Source of the DNA: Apoda limacodes
Lineage: Eukaryota; Arthropoda; Insecta; Lepidoptera; Limacodidae
Direction: 5' to 3'
DNA length: 64,000 nucleotides
NCBI GenBank assembly: GCA_946406115.1
Contig: OX291561.1
Location: 8,176,273-8,240,272, forward strand
The position numbers were made by a program, and so were the translations under genes. Positions 10,340 to 21,345 of this stretch are shown one piece after another; the first letter of the stretch is position 1, and every line of letters begins with the position of its first letter. The notes beneath the pieces are model-generated. The model was not told the origin of the DNA. It ran no database searches and saw only the letters and a list, made by a program, of their open reading frames with translations.

Positions 10340-12440
10340 TCTCTATTATGGTTAGTATTCAAACTGGAATTGAAATCCCGAATTTTTAAAAAGTTTAGGG
10401 CGGTTTGCACACTAGTTTCCTCCTAGACACAAACCTTCAGCAAAAACAAAGGCATTCTGAAGAGAAAAAACAGCAAGTAACTGTTCAGCCGTCGCCTTTT
10501 ATAATTATTAAAATTTAAACCAAAAAGTGTTTTGATTTTTTTCGAGGAATCAGATTGAAGAAAAACAAATAATTAAATAATTTTAGCAAAATAATTCATA
10601 AAGCATTGGTGTAGCTCCTCCTAAACAATAAATTATTATTGTGCAAGTTATGACCATGATATGTTGCAACTTAAATAACCATCAAAATATCTAAACCACT
10701 TCAATAATAATCTTTTTTGTATAACATTAAATATATTTCGTAAATCGAAACGCTTTAATAGTAAATCGAACAGAAATTTAATAGAAATTCCGCAAAGACG
10801 GATTGATTTATAGCCATTTAGTAAAATAAAATGGTTTACGCACAATAAAAATCGTTCATAGTTAAAACTTCGAAATGAAAGAAACTAGGTAAACACAATC
10901 TAAAAGGTCATTTAGCATATGTGCGTAAAAGAATAATTTACGTTGAAAAAATAAATTGTTGCACTATAACACTAATGTAATTCACAAATCCCTTATGAGG
11001 TAGTGAGAGTGTAGGCAGAGATCGGGATTTGTACTTATGTTTTAAAATTGGTTAGGTAGTCTGTGACAGAGGGGTCAGTAGGGCCAAGATGGCGACCTAA
11101 AGACTCCATACGCTATCGGGCTTCGTGTTCCTTATCACTTTCTCGGGATCTTGATTGTTTTTCTTTGTTATTAACGTGAGGATAAATATCCTTTAAAAGA
11201 ATAGTCCAAGGTGTAACGATACAGTTCGTTGCAAAAAGAAGATATTTTTTTAAACTATTTACGTACTTTACAGAAACCGTAATTAATTAATAAATTTCGT
11301 AGTTTATAAAATACATGATACTACTTATTCTATTGAATTTTACATCTAACTGTTACTTTTTTTTTTTATTTAAACATTGCAGAAGTCCAGGTAAAGGTTT
11401 ATATTCTATAGGTACAATGTGTCACAGGAGTCATCAATACATAAATACTTTACCAAACTGAAATAATGTAATGTATGTTAGTGATGTTAGGTGAAAAATA
11501 TGTATTGTCGTTACAGTGTTCGCTCGCTTTAGTAAACTTGGGAAATGAAGGTACCTACAGACTTGGCAATACAGACAGAGAAACATTTGTTGTTTGTTTT
11601 GCGAATAATTATTTTGAAAACTTGGTTTGTACCTCAAGTATAGCAAGCAGATTAGTGTTATAGCTTGTAGAAAGTGATATTTTTCATCAACTCTTTTTTT
11701 TTAAATAGTTTCTACACGATTTTATTGCACAAATCGTGTCATTTTCATTACTTTACGCGGGAGCACAGTTCGCGTCGACGCACAGATTACGTATGAAGTA
11801 GTGTTGACGGCAAGTACCTGAAAATTCAGGTAACTACTAATATCGGCTCGTTTTCTGTGCCTAAACACGGTATCTAGATGTATAAGTCATCTTTGGTCTG
11901 TCACTTTATGGTTGTCAAAACTAAAAAAAAACTTAAATAGTTATTTCCGGAATATAAGAGTTATTTATTTTATGAAGGTTTTGTATATTAAACAAAGTAC
12001 GACAGTTGGCAATTAGCTAACGGAATCGTCTTCTGTATGTATGTTGCTTAATTTAACAGGTGAAGAATTGAGAATGAATGGAATCAAAGACAGAATACGC
12101 TAAAGTTATACAAATATGATATATGTATGTATATCCATGCTAAGAGATCCAAGATCGATGACTTAACACAACGCAAATATCTGGGTGCACTATAGTGCAT
12201 TACCAAGTTCAAGCCTGTAATACTGGACCCTTTATAGAAAGCTATTTGCGCTTTGTTTTAAGCTTATCATAGCCTACGATCAACAAATGCTGGAACATTT
12301 TATCACCTATTTATCATTTCTTATAAATTAAATTTTTAAAAGTATTTGTTGTGTTTTTTGAGATATTATATTTTTATAATCATACATCTTGTCAAAAGTA
12401 CAAGGTTTTTTAATATAAAGATAATTGACACATATTATAT
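10340..12440. other. Long AT-rich non-coding stretch
   Basis: No gene or clear repeat seen. Frames at 10648-10845, 11434-11646 and 11475-11663 are of chance length. A possible 8-base microexon at 11393-11400 is discussed in the findings. Confidence 0.4.
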
Positions 12441-12615
12441 ACACAGTAACTTTTGTCTATCGACAATAGTATGTGTTGTGAACCAGCGTCGAAAGTTACC
12501 AGTCATTGGATGGGTGACTGCCTCGTGTTACATTTAACTGAGCTCAAAGGAGGCACGTTAAACCGTAGGCCTGACTATTGTCATATTATGACAAAGTATT
12601 CAAGCCAAGTCTTAG
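12441..12615 (+). repeat. 5S rRNA-derived SINE, 5' half
   Basis: 'cattggatgggtgactgcct' matches the 3' portion of metazoan 5S rRNA. It is preceded by the SINE leader 'cagtaacttttgtctatcga' and followed by 'aggcacgttaaaccgtaggc', as in the fuller copy at 43.3 kb. Confidence 0.6.
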
Positions 12616-13000
12616 CCCTTGTCAACTTGAACTTTGTTAGAAGTGTAAAGTTATATTCTAAGATTGAGTATAACAATAGCTTCTTTTTGCTAGACACTGG
12701 TATTAACCATGCACATAGTTAATCTTGTCATAATTATCATTTGATTATTGTGTGCATTAATCTGTACCTCATTCAATTAGTTAAGTTCAAGAAGCTCTTG
12801 GCTGATTCTTTATCACTTATTTTCAAATAATACTTTTATTAGAAAGTTTGCCCTTTTGCCAATGGAGCCCTGGTACTTAAATTAGGTAGGACGCTATCGA
12901 TCTGTCCAAACCTTTAATGGCTATATCTTTTGGACCGAAGCAGGTAGAAGCCTGAATTTTTCACGCAATATGTGTTATGAGAGATTGTTTAGAAAATAAA

Positions 13001-13088
13001 AATTGGTCAAGTGCGAATTCAGCTCGTGCATTCTGTGTTGTTACGAAGTTCTAGGTGCGCTTGTAACTCACACTTGGCAGGTTTTTTA
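13001..13088. mobile_element. Small TIR element, 'ggtcaagtgcga' family
   Basis: Left arm 'ttggtcaagtgcgaattcag' and right arm 'tcacacttggcaggtttttt' are inverted relative to each other. At about 88 bp it is an internally deleted relative of the 5S-containing element at 37.6 kb. Confidence 0.5.
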
Positions 13089-13769
13089 ATGCCCAGTCTG
13101 TCAGTCAACTTTTTTCGATAGTATTTGCAAAAAGAAAATTAGACTTTGAAAGCTGTTCTAAAATATCGGTGTAAAAACATTGTAGGTACTTATGTAAAGT
13201 ACTAAGGTTTCTTTAACGAACCCTAACAAATTCAGTGTTGCCAGAGCGGAAGATAAATAAAACAAATTTGGAAGCCTTGTTCCACATGGTGCGCTTACGC
13301 ATGACTCATGGTTCCGTTGACCCCTGACTCATCCGGTACTAACTTTATATACGTACCTGCATAGTGTTGTGCAACTTGAACCACTGTGATGCCCATTTCT
13401 GCCTATTTGGCTAGAAGTGTTCTAATTTAGCTATAATTGCGAGAAATGGATACGTTATAACCAAATGTGTTAATAATCTATTGCACAATTTGGAGTTACG
13501 CTTGGTAGATTTAGCATTTTAGTTAAAAAGTATACCTAACTTTTTTTTGTTATAAATAAAATATATTACTAAAAGTCTAAATTCTTTATTTTTTATGTCG
13601 CCTCAGGTTTAATTTTTATTAGTGGGCTAACTTTGCCGCGTGTGCAGACTTCGTACATGGGAACACAAAATTTTTATTAATTTCAAAATAGACAAATAGG
13701 TATATCACTTATGAAATATAATGCTAAAGTTCAGAATTTGTTTCGACTCTTGCTTGATCTTTGTCACAA
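13089..13769. other. Non-coding stretch
   Basis: A (CAGT)-like patch near 13098-13110 and AT-rich text; nothing recognised. Confidence 0.35.
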
Positions 13770-13980
13770 CCATAGACTTCGAGTTATGCAATCTATGCCA
13801 TGGACTGCGCAATAGGCTCACGAAATTGCCCACACTTTAGAAAGAGACAAAGGGAAACTGTGGTTTCTTTTCTCATAGACAAGACACCACACGTTTGCTT
13901 CGTCTCTGTCACACTTTTGCGATCATATTTTTTTTTGCAGATGGCTAGGAAACGCGCTGACCAGTTTTATATGTCTATTG
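13770..13980 (+). mobile_element. MITE, 'ccatagacttcgagttctg' family, short form
   Basis: Starts 'ccatagacttcgagttatgc', has 'ggactgcgcaataggctcac' and 'ctttagaaagagacaaaggg', and ends 'ccagttttatatgtctattg'. CCATAGAC and GTCTATTG form short terminal inverted repeats. It lacks the interior present in the 6.6 and 40.9 kb copies. A short frame over it (13800-14003) is not a gene. Confidence 0.65.
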
Positions 13981-14010
13981 TCATAACCCATAGTAAAAAG
14001 TAAGTAACAC

Positions 14011-14263
14011 ACTAATATTATTAACGCAAAAGTTCGTGAGTGTGTTTGCATGTTTGTTATTTCTTCACGCTTAAACGGCTAGACCAATTTGATGAAATTT
14101 GTTATGAAGGTAGATGACACACTGGATTAACACATAGGCTAGGCTTTTAGGCTAAAAAAAATCCCACAGAAATAACTATAACTGAGCTTTAACGAACTAT
14201 AGCTTGCTATAGCAAACTTTATTAGTATAATTAAGGAGTTCCACGCCGATAAAACTGAATACT
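14011..14263 (+). mobile_element. Lep1-like Helitron, 3'-truncated
   Basis: 'ctaatattattaacgcaaaa' at the start, 'tagaccaatttgatgaaatt', the palindromic 'gctatagcaaactttattag' and 'ccacgccgataaaactgaat' at the end. No terminal hairpin. Confidence 0.65.
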
Positions 14264-14515
14264 GCCTAGAGGTTGATGGGTTATTTTAAGGTTAGAAATA
14301 CAGATTGCCTCCATATTTGATAAATTCTTTTTGAATATTCCAGTCTCTACTACTAACTCGCTGAACGCTTCTCCATTATAAGCAAAGGCACTGTTGAAAG
14401 GAAATATAAAAGAATGCTCAAAAGATTTTAAGCTCACACATGAAAACCATAATGATGGTATTAAAGCATTTAACCCATTAAAATTAAAAAAAACACTGCT
14501 GACCTGTGGGACCAT

Positions 14516-15262
14516 TCTGTTACCGTAGTTAAAACTATAAAATCAGTTATTGCTCCCTAACTAGGTTCGATATTTAATAAATGTATTGAGTGTGGTGTAC
14601 TTTGTGATCTCATGATGTACCTACACGATACGTTTTATGTAGCTTACGCGTAGAGCGCTTACGTTTTTGGCTGGTTTTTTCATGATTTTTATTTATTAAT
14701 TAAATACATATTATATAGAAATTTAGCCAGTTTTTCTTTTACTATGAAACAATACCTAATTAATTAATTGAAAAAATAATTGACCCAGACAAAATATCCA
14801 GACAAGTGAACTTTATTTTAAGCACTTTTTTGTGATTAACTAAGAATTACTTTCTGAATAATTTTTTTTAAGTTCTGTTTTTTTCTTTTAAATTAGTTTT
14901 TTTCCCTAACCTCTGTATTTTCCTGTGATTTGTAGTTGTTTCTTCAATCTAGAATAAGTAAGATAGACTGTTTTGGGATATTACGGAATATATGATAGCA
15001 CTAGTAGCGTAAAGAAGTGTCATATATTTTACCAAACGACTTCAGAAATGTACTTACACAAATTACGCAAACTAAATAGAATCTAAATATTTGCGCAGAG
15101 AGCTCATTCTCCAATAGAATTCACTGTTTTAGATTTTCGTAAATTTTAGTATAGATATATTACTGTACGTTTATTAATTATACACAGTAAAATACCCAGT
15201 TAAAAATAACTGAGAGTTGAACATTTTTACTATCAAACTTAGACAATGTTAAAACTAAGCAG
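14516..15262. other. AT-rich non-coding stretch
   Basis: No gene or repeat recognised. Confidence 0.4.
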
Positions 15263-15440
15263 ATGACGTCATTGTCAATATCTTGCATCTACTTAGTGGT
15301 GCTTAGGAAGTGGGAGTTAAGAGGTTTTATGTGTCTGGTGAATAATGGACGGACTGAGTGCCGTAGGTGTCGGAATCTATACTTACTTTCTTTATTATCA
15401 AAATGGGTTACTTTATATATTGACTTAAGTTCAAGTAAAG
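15263..15440 (+). CDS. Speculative first coding exon
   Basis: An ATG frame of 59 codons plus one base starts MTSLSISCIYLVVL, which would pass as a short signal-peptide-like hydrophobic start, and includes a CRRC cysteine pair at about residues 33-36. A plausible donor (AAAG|GTGACA) at 15441 leaves intron phase 1, which fits the acceptor phase of the candidate exon at 16713. The frame itself runs on to a stop at 15467-15469. GC is only slightly above background and no family is recognised; the call rests mainly on context. Confidence 0.15.
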
Positions 15441-15775
15441 GTGACAGAATTATAGTTACAGATAAATAGGGTAAGTTTCAATATTTGGTAAAACAAGAAA
15501 CTAAAGGGGAATTCGATAAAGTTGTGTAAAGTTTTTTTTACTTATAAAGGCATTTGGTAAGTATACTTTTGCTTTTTAAAGAACAAAATGGTTTAGCGTT
15601 TTACATTGTATATAAGTTTTTATTATCCTATTAATACGATTACATTAGAAAGGTTTCTCGGTTTGACAGTAAAAGGTACAAAAGATTTTAGCGGACATCT
15701 CGCAAATGGCTTAGGTAGGTATTTAAAAAAGGTTTATTACTATTAAAGATTAAAATAATTGATTATTTAATCCAT

Positions 15776-15996
15776 ATCCATATAATATTATAAATGCGAA
15801 AGTAACTCTATAAATGTCTGTCTGTCTACCGATTGAGATGAAATTTGGCACGAAGATAGTTTGAGTCCCGGGGAAGGACAGGCTACTTGAAAACGTTAAG
15901 TGTGAGTCGGTTTTTTTTCTATATTTGAGGAGTTGCCGTTGAAATCATAAACCGATAACTGCATTTAGGGCGGGTGGAACCGCTGGCAAAAGCAAG
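15776..15996 (+). mobile_element. Lep1-like Helitron, shorter subfamily
   Basis: 'ataatattataaatgcgaaa' start, 'ttgagtcccggggaaggaca', then the subfamily text 'cttgaaaacgttaagtgtga' with 'gagttgccgttgaaatc', and the end hairpin 'gggcgggtggaaccgctgg' plus 'caaaagcaagt' (CTAGT mutated to CAAGT). The same subfamily is at 25.4, 50.9, 55.9 and 61.7 kb. Confidence 0.7.
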
Positions 15997-16712
15997 TTAC
16001 TAATAAATTAAAGATACAATAAATTAAATTAATTTATTATAATTAATGATGAAACAAACTAAAAAGTGTGTGTTTGTATTTTATTTGAAAAAGTTTATTA
16101 TAGATTCCTGCGCAAGGAAATGCACTAAACTGTCCTAATATTATAAAAAAAAATCAAAGATTTGACTCAATATATATCAAATTTCATGTATTTCCTGTAT
16201 ATAAAATCCAAAGTTATCGCAATGTGATAGATTAAGACAGACAAACGGACTAAACGATTGTGTAAGGACTCCATTTATACTTTAATACGTTTATTTGTTT
16301 GCAATAAAGTTTTTCCGTTGAAGCTGGATTTAGTAATAATATTAAATAATTTATTATTCATAACAGTTCTAGATAAATTGTTTAATGCTTCTAAACATCT
16401 TGAAATATAGTGAAATATATGCTTTTTTATACTTCCATAAAGTGTTGGCACCCAGTCCAACGTCTGTCGAAAGTGACATTAAATTAAGTACTAAATCTTT
16501 TTCAACGCGTCAATAAATAAATCTTTATTCAATTTGCGTACATTGATTTAAGTATCAAAGAAGAAAATGCAAAATGATCCGTTACACTTTTGAGCTTTCT
16601 TTCTAAGTTTGATTTCAGATCTGCAGTTTTGAGGATAGTTATTAGGAATTTGTTAAGAGAGGTTAAGGATGCCTTGCTTTGCCTATTTTATTTTCATATC
16701 GTTCCGTTTCAG
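15997..16712. other. Non-coding, probably intronic if the flanking exons are real
   Basis: AT-rich with no recognisable element. It ends in the pyrimidine-rich 'ttattttcatatcgttccgt' leading to the acceptor at 16711-16712. Confidence 0.35.
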
Positions 16713-16803
16713 GGTGTCATGGATCCGTTGCGACCTATAAGAAAAAAAGAACGGTCGATGAAAGGGTACTGTGGAGTAATCCAAACTGCGGCCACTTGGC
16801 ACG
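16713..16803 (+). CDS. Candidate internal (or terminal) exon, unidentified protein
   Basis: A 91-base block at roughly 50% GC in AT-rich surroundings follows a good acceptor (pyrimidine-rich tract ending CAG at 16710-16712). With two bases completing a split codon it reads 29 residues beginning CHGSVATYKKKRTVDER and containing WSNPNCGH, two cysteines in all. The 3' border would be GCACG|GTGATA at 16804; without a splice there, the frame stops at once (TGA at 16805-16807), so a terminal exon is the alternative. A second plus frame (GVMDPLRPIRKKERSMKGYC) is also open. I do not recognise the protein. Intron phases would be 1 in and 2 out. Confidence 0.35.
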
Positions 16804-16849
16804 GTGATAGTTGAAAAGACTAACAAGCATACTTTTTATCTTGGAAAAA

Positions 16850-16981
16850 TTGAAAATTCCCAAGTGAATATCTATAACCAAATTACATGTGGACGAGCTA
16901 TAGAAAACTTTTTACTAAAATGAAGGAGTAACTTGCCGTAGTAGTGCCGTATTGCTAGCGAAGTCGCTGGCAAAAGCTAGT
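16850..16981 (+). mobile_element. Lep1-like Helitron, 3' part with intact CTAGT end
   Basis: 'aaaattcccaagtgaatatc' through 'gaagtcgctggcaaaagcta' and GT. 5'-truncated and diverged, but the terminal hairpin and CTAGT remain. Confidence 0.55.
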
Positions 16982-17269
16982 ACATATTGAATTCAATTTT
17001 TGTGGATAGAGTACGACACTCTTTATCCTGATTGAAAGTTCCCACGCTAATAAATTTTTTCACGAGTGAACTCGGGGTGCACTGTTACTTAATGTTGTAA
17101 GTCAATAGGCCAGGGTATGTGATAACCTGAAAAAATCAAGAAAGACATTATATAATTTATACCGGTCGATAGTCGGACGCCTTTACTATTGGTTGAGGGC
17201 GTAGAAGATGACACAATAATAGGAAAGTTTACCACAGAAGCTTAGAAAGTTAAATATTTTTGAAACTGT

Positions 17270-17465
17270 TATATTAAAAACTTAAATATTACACTGGCGA
17301 GCAATAATAACTATATAGTCACTTACACTGGCGACAATATTTCCTAAACAACAAAGGAACATTGAAGTGTATTTAGTCACTTATTTAATTATTAATGTAT
17401 AAAATGAAACTCTATTAAATATTTATACTTTTTGCGCAATGAAGCTATCTTTTCTAGTTCATAAT
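17270..17465 (+). repeat. Interspersed repeat shared with 7.3 kb
   Basis: 'gacaatatttcctaaacaac' and 'aatgaagctatcttttctag' match the element at 7.3 kb. Family unknown. Confidence 0.4.
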
Positions 17466-17479
17466 AAGTAATAGATATA

Positions 17480-17622
17480 TTTTTGGACATTACATATATA
17501 TCAGACATCGTATACATATATATTACTGTTTTTTTGTAAATACATATATATTATACATAAATACACCAGACTCAAGACAAACACAAATGTTTATTACATA
17601 AATGTTTGTCATTGTAGTTATT
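17480..17622 (-). repeat. tRNA-derived SINE tail fragment
   Basis: 'ttttttgtaaatacatatat' and 'aaatacaccagactcaagac' plus 'aaatgtttgtc' match the body of the minus-strand SINE at 1.2-1.3 kb. The tRNA-like head is missing. Confidence 0.45.
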
Positions 17623-18216
17623 TTTGTTCGTCAGTGTACCTTGTCTTAAACCTATAATTTGCTCCTTGGATACAAAAATATTGAAAATTAAATTTAGTGA
17701 TAAGTTACTGATCTAAATACGGTTTCTTTAGCACATTAGTGTTTGCGTAACGACATATCATTAGACAAGTCTTGGCATAAACTTTTAGGATGACATATAT
17801 GAAGAAAATATATCTTATGAATGAGACAGCCAGAAAAGATAAATAACTTCACACTCGTACGACTTTCAAGTAAAGATGAACTCATAAAAACAGAAACAGT
17901 TACGGTATCGCAAACTCTTAAATTTAACAGTTCTTCCAAATTTTACGTCAAAGTATTGAGGTGACCATATGTGAGACAGATTGTCAAACATTTCGACAGC
18001 CATGCATGATAGTGGTGTCACGATGTAACATCGACATGTCGATACGATCTCGTCACGATCGCGCCACAAATCTTACGCACGTTAGTAAATAGTGATGTGC
18101 TTTTTGTGCAGAAGGGCTGTATGTCGTTGCTTGGCTCCATTACGCTTTTGCCTAGCGGTTTGAGATGTAATGTGTTATAAACTTAGTTCACATATAGGCA
18201 TCAAAGTTTTTATTTC
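17623..18216. other. Non-coding stretch
   Basis: Minus-strand frames at 17736-18069 are of chance length. A 10-base palindrome CGACATGTCG lies near 18033. Confidence 0.35.
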
Positions 18217-18590
18217 GTACCACTAAGGTGGCAAACAAGTCTAATGGTAAGCGGTTACCGTGGCCTATGGACGCTTGCAATACCTAGGAGCATTACTCGC
18301 GCGTTGCCGACCCTATAAAAATCTAATAACTTTTTTCTTGAAGAACGCCAAACTGCAGTCCTTACAAAAAACCTAGGCAGGGAGCTCATTCCACAAACCA
18401 AGCGATCACGGGAGGAAGTTTTTCTGAAACCGTACTGTACGCGACCATTTCGGTTCTAAAGTGTAAGAATGAATTCCCTGCCGATGGCGAGCGCACGGTG
18501 GAATTAACCGTGGGCAACATTTCGAACAATTCCTCAGAACACATCCCATTGTAAGTACAAGCGGTAGAACAAACGCAGGAAATACGGTAA
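18217..18590 (-). mobile_element. CR1/Jockey-like LINE fragment, 3' end
   Basis: Starts 'taccactaaggtggcaaaca', the complement of the family's 3' terminus, and runs back through the reverse-transcriptase C-terminal coding text: 'gcagggagctcattccacaa' (complement of the ...LWNELP... codons) and 'agaatgaattccctgccgat'. Frameshifts break the frame; the intact version is at 51.6-52.5 kb. Confidence 0.7.
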
Positions 18591-18824
18591 AGATGTGAAA
18601 TATAACTTTTTTTAAACGTTTTACCTGCCACCTGATATGACTGTAAAATGTTTGTACTCAATAAGCCTTGCAAGCGGACGCCAATATCTCGTCAAACATT
18701 TGTAGAGTTTAGAATACTTCTATACTCTTTGGCAAAGTATTATCGCAATCACATAAAGAATAGTAAGTAGAGGCGATATAGAAATAAAATTGTTCCGTCG
18801 GTAGTTTTTGTTTATAATTAAATC

Positions 18825-19081
18825 CATACTAATATAATAAATGAGGTGAGTTTATCCAATCAACGCAACGGAGTATCCAATTGAGCTGAAATCTGGCACT
18901 TAGATAGACGAAGTCGGCATGTTTTTATCCCTAAAAGTTTTTGCAGGAATAACTATAAATGATTTCCACGTAGTTAACTTGCTGTATACAACTTATATAT
19001 AATTTATCAGAGCCTATAATCACGAATTTGCCGGCGAAATTCTGTTGAGACCCGAATTTAGCGCGAGCGGAAAAGCTAGTT
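18825..19081 (+). mobile_element. Lep1-like Helitron, diverged, with CTAGT end
   Basis: 'catactaatataataaatga' start, 'attgagctgaaatctggcac', and the end 'gcgcgagcggaaaagctagt'. Strongly diverged in the middle. Confidence 0.55.
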
Positions 19082-20068
19082 TAATTTTAAAATAAAACTC
19101 CTGGATACGCCTTTGGTTCAATATGCAACAAATATAAACTAACAGATTGTAGCTAATAAATAATTTGATGAACTTGTTTTTTGTTAAGCAGCAATGCAAT
19201 ATTTTGATTTATACTTATATGATGACAGATAATTACACTAGAGATCGTGTCATAGATTAATATTAGTTATTAGCATTTGTTTAGTTGTTATTCGTAACAA
19301 GTTTTTATGCAACATTTAAACTAATAAAAGGTAGACTTGGGTAGTAAAAATGATCAAGGAAATTATTAGTATTTCCAAGAAATAAAGGTATTTTTTTTGT
19401 AATCTTTACTAATTTAATAAAGTAAACAGTTTATTTGTTTTTTTTTGTTTGAACGCGCTTATCTTTAGAAGTACCACTTTGATTTGAAAACTTCTTCTTT
19501 CATTTGATAGCCTAGTTCTTGGGGAAGCTTATAGGCTATTTAACATCTTAGAAAAAAGAAAAATTGTGCAGTCGAGAATTACGACGGCGGTGAAAGGGCA
19601 GAACAACTTCTGCCCAGTTAGCTAGCGAAACCAATAAATCTTTATTGAGTAACTTGTTGTTTTGCTGTCTGTACAAAGTTTTGAAAAACTGTTACTCATA
19701 ATTCAATGCAATAAAAATACCGACCTTTGAAAATCATATTTTAGTGTTCGCTACAAAAATACAACAAAAGAACCCTTATGGTGAAACTTTAATGTTTGTA
19801 TGTCACAGCTGTTCTCTTAGTAACTATAACGCTATTTTCTCAAAATTTAAGAGATTAGTTGGACTCTGTAAAAGTTGCCGTAATCTAATAAGTTAATGAA
19901 AACGAAAAAAGAATATAATTACTCAAAATAGTGTCGTTGGTGTGTTACAAAAACTTTAAAGGTACTACTAGATAAGTAAGGCCCTGTTGGTTCGTGAGTT
20001 ACTTTTTGAAGTGAAAACTTCTTTAGCGGCGCTGTGCACTTTTTTTGTGATGGGTAAAAACTGTTAAA
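19082..20068. other. AT-rich non-coding stretch
   Basis: Nothing recognised. A short GC-richer patch near 19570-19630 has no feature I can name. Confidence 0.35.
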
Positions 20069-20134
20069 CTCGCGTCAGGTCACGTGTCCTGATCGAAAAT
20101 TCGTAAGATGTCACTCGCGTTAGGACACGTGACC
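20069..20134. promoter_or_regulatory. Paired CACGTG (E-box) repeats
   Basis: 'actcgcgtcaggtcacgtgt' and 'actcgcgttaggacacgtga' form a tandem pair about 45 bases apart, each centred on CACGTG (20081-20086 and 20126-20131). AGGTCACGTGTCCT and AGGACACGTGACCT are exact reverse complements. bHLH factors (USF, TFE/MITF or clock type) bind such sites, but function is inference: a transposon end would look the same. Confidence 0.35.
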
Positions 20135-20935
20135 TTTATTTACATTAGGTTAGTTTTTATTTTTAGTATATGGCGATTATGAGTAGTACATGGAGGTTGG
20201 ATATGGGATTTTAATTCTATGACAGATTGAGCTGTCAAATATACAACGTCAAAAAAGTAAATAAACAAAAGTTATTATTATTAATAAATAAATATGGATA
20301 AGAAGTGATGGGAAGTAAAAAGCGAGTATGTTTTCACTTCTGCCGGCACTCCCGGAGTGCAACCCGTTTTTTTTTTTTCACTGTATATATTTTATAGTAA
20401 AGTAGGGGTTTATAGACCTTTTAAAGTTTATTTTTGCTAGCACCCGGGGGTTAAATCGGGTAAAAATTGCATGGGAGTTCAACTGTTTGATGATACGACA
20501 GGATTTAAAAGGGTATTTAAAGTAAGATGTATGGGAATGTATGGTACGGGATAAGTTGAATTGAGTAGGTATTAGCAAGGGAACCAGCTGGTTACCGTTA
20601 TTAGGTACATAGAATTACCAGGAATACAAAGTAGCAGTAGTGGAGGTAGCAGCAGTACAGTCATACACCTAGTCGTTTTAACAGATATAAACTTTGTAGT
20701 TATAACCCGTCTAAATTTGTTTCACGTACCTTAAATGGCACAATATAATGTTGGTAACTTTAGAATAGTTAGTTGGAATGGTAATTGAACATAACGTCTT
20801 AGGTTTATGCAAATTTAATGTGTATTTAGCTTGACTTTCCGCATTCTCAATAAGCGCTCAGTCTCTTGAACTTAATTGAAGTTAAGAGACTATTGAAAAA
20901 TTCATTATTTTCAAAAATTCATAATTACAAAAAAA

Positions 20936-21170
20936 AAACGGTCAAGAGCGAGTTGAACTTGCGCACGGTGGTGGGTTTTGTACCATTATTTACGTAATTT
21001 ATGAACATTATCTAAAATAAAAAGTATGCGGCTGAGCTGTCCCATCCAATAACTGACCAAGCCCAAAGTTGCTTAACTTAGAATTTTGTTTCCAATAAAC
21101 AAATGTGTTCGCCGCGTTATTATAATTGTAGATGGTAACGGCTCAAGTCCGTCTCACACTTGGCTGGTTA
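20936..21170. mobile_element. TIR element with internal 5S-like module
   Basis: Ends 'acggtcaagagcgagttgaa' and 'gtctcacacttggctggtta' are inverted relative to each other. Inside, 21043-21085 reads in antisense as the 5S rRNA 3' segment ('cccatccaataactgaccaa', 'gttgcttaactt'). Same architecture as 37.6 kb. Confidence 0.55.
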
Positions 21171-21194
21171 ATATTCCTTGTTGTAAAATATACT

Positions 21195-21345
21195 CAAGAG
21201 CTCACACTTTAAACACTGCAAGTTTAAAGCGCAAAAACAACGAAAACGTTTTTCTTGTATAGGAACCCCAATTAATTTTCTACTTTTGAACTTTTTATTA
21301 TTTGTTAGGTAATCCGCCATTATAACACAATTAATCTAATCTATA
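21195..21345 (+). repeat. Decayed 'gttccgta'-family piece
   Basis: 'aactttttattatttgttag' and 'gccattataacacaat' repeat the text at 4.03-4.07 kb. Confidence 0.35.

Noticed and set aside
14231..14515. 94-residue minus-strand frame with an acceptor-like TTTCCTTTCAACAG inside it
   Set aside because: It overlaps the end of a Lep1 copy, shows no usable donor or domain, and its length is within chance for this composition.
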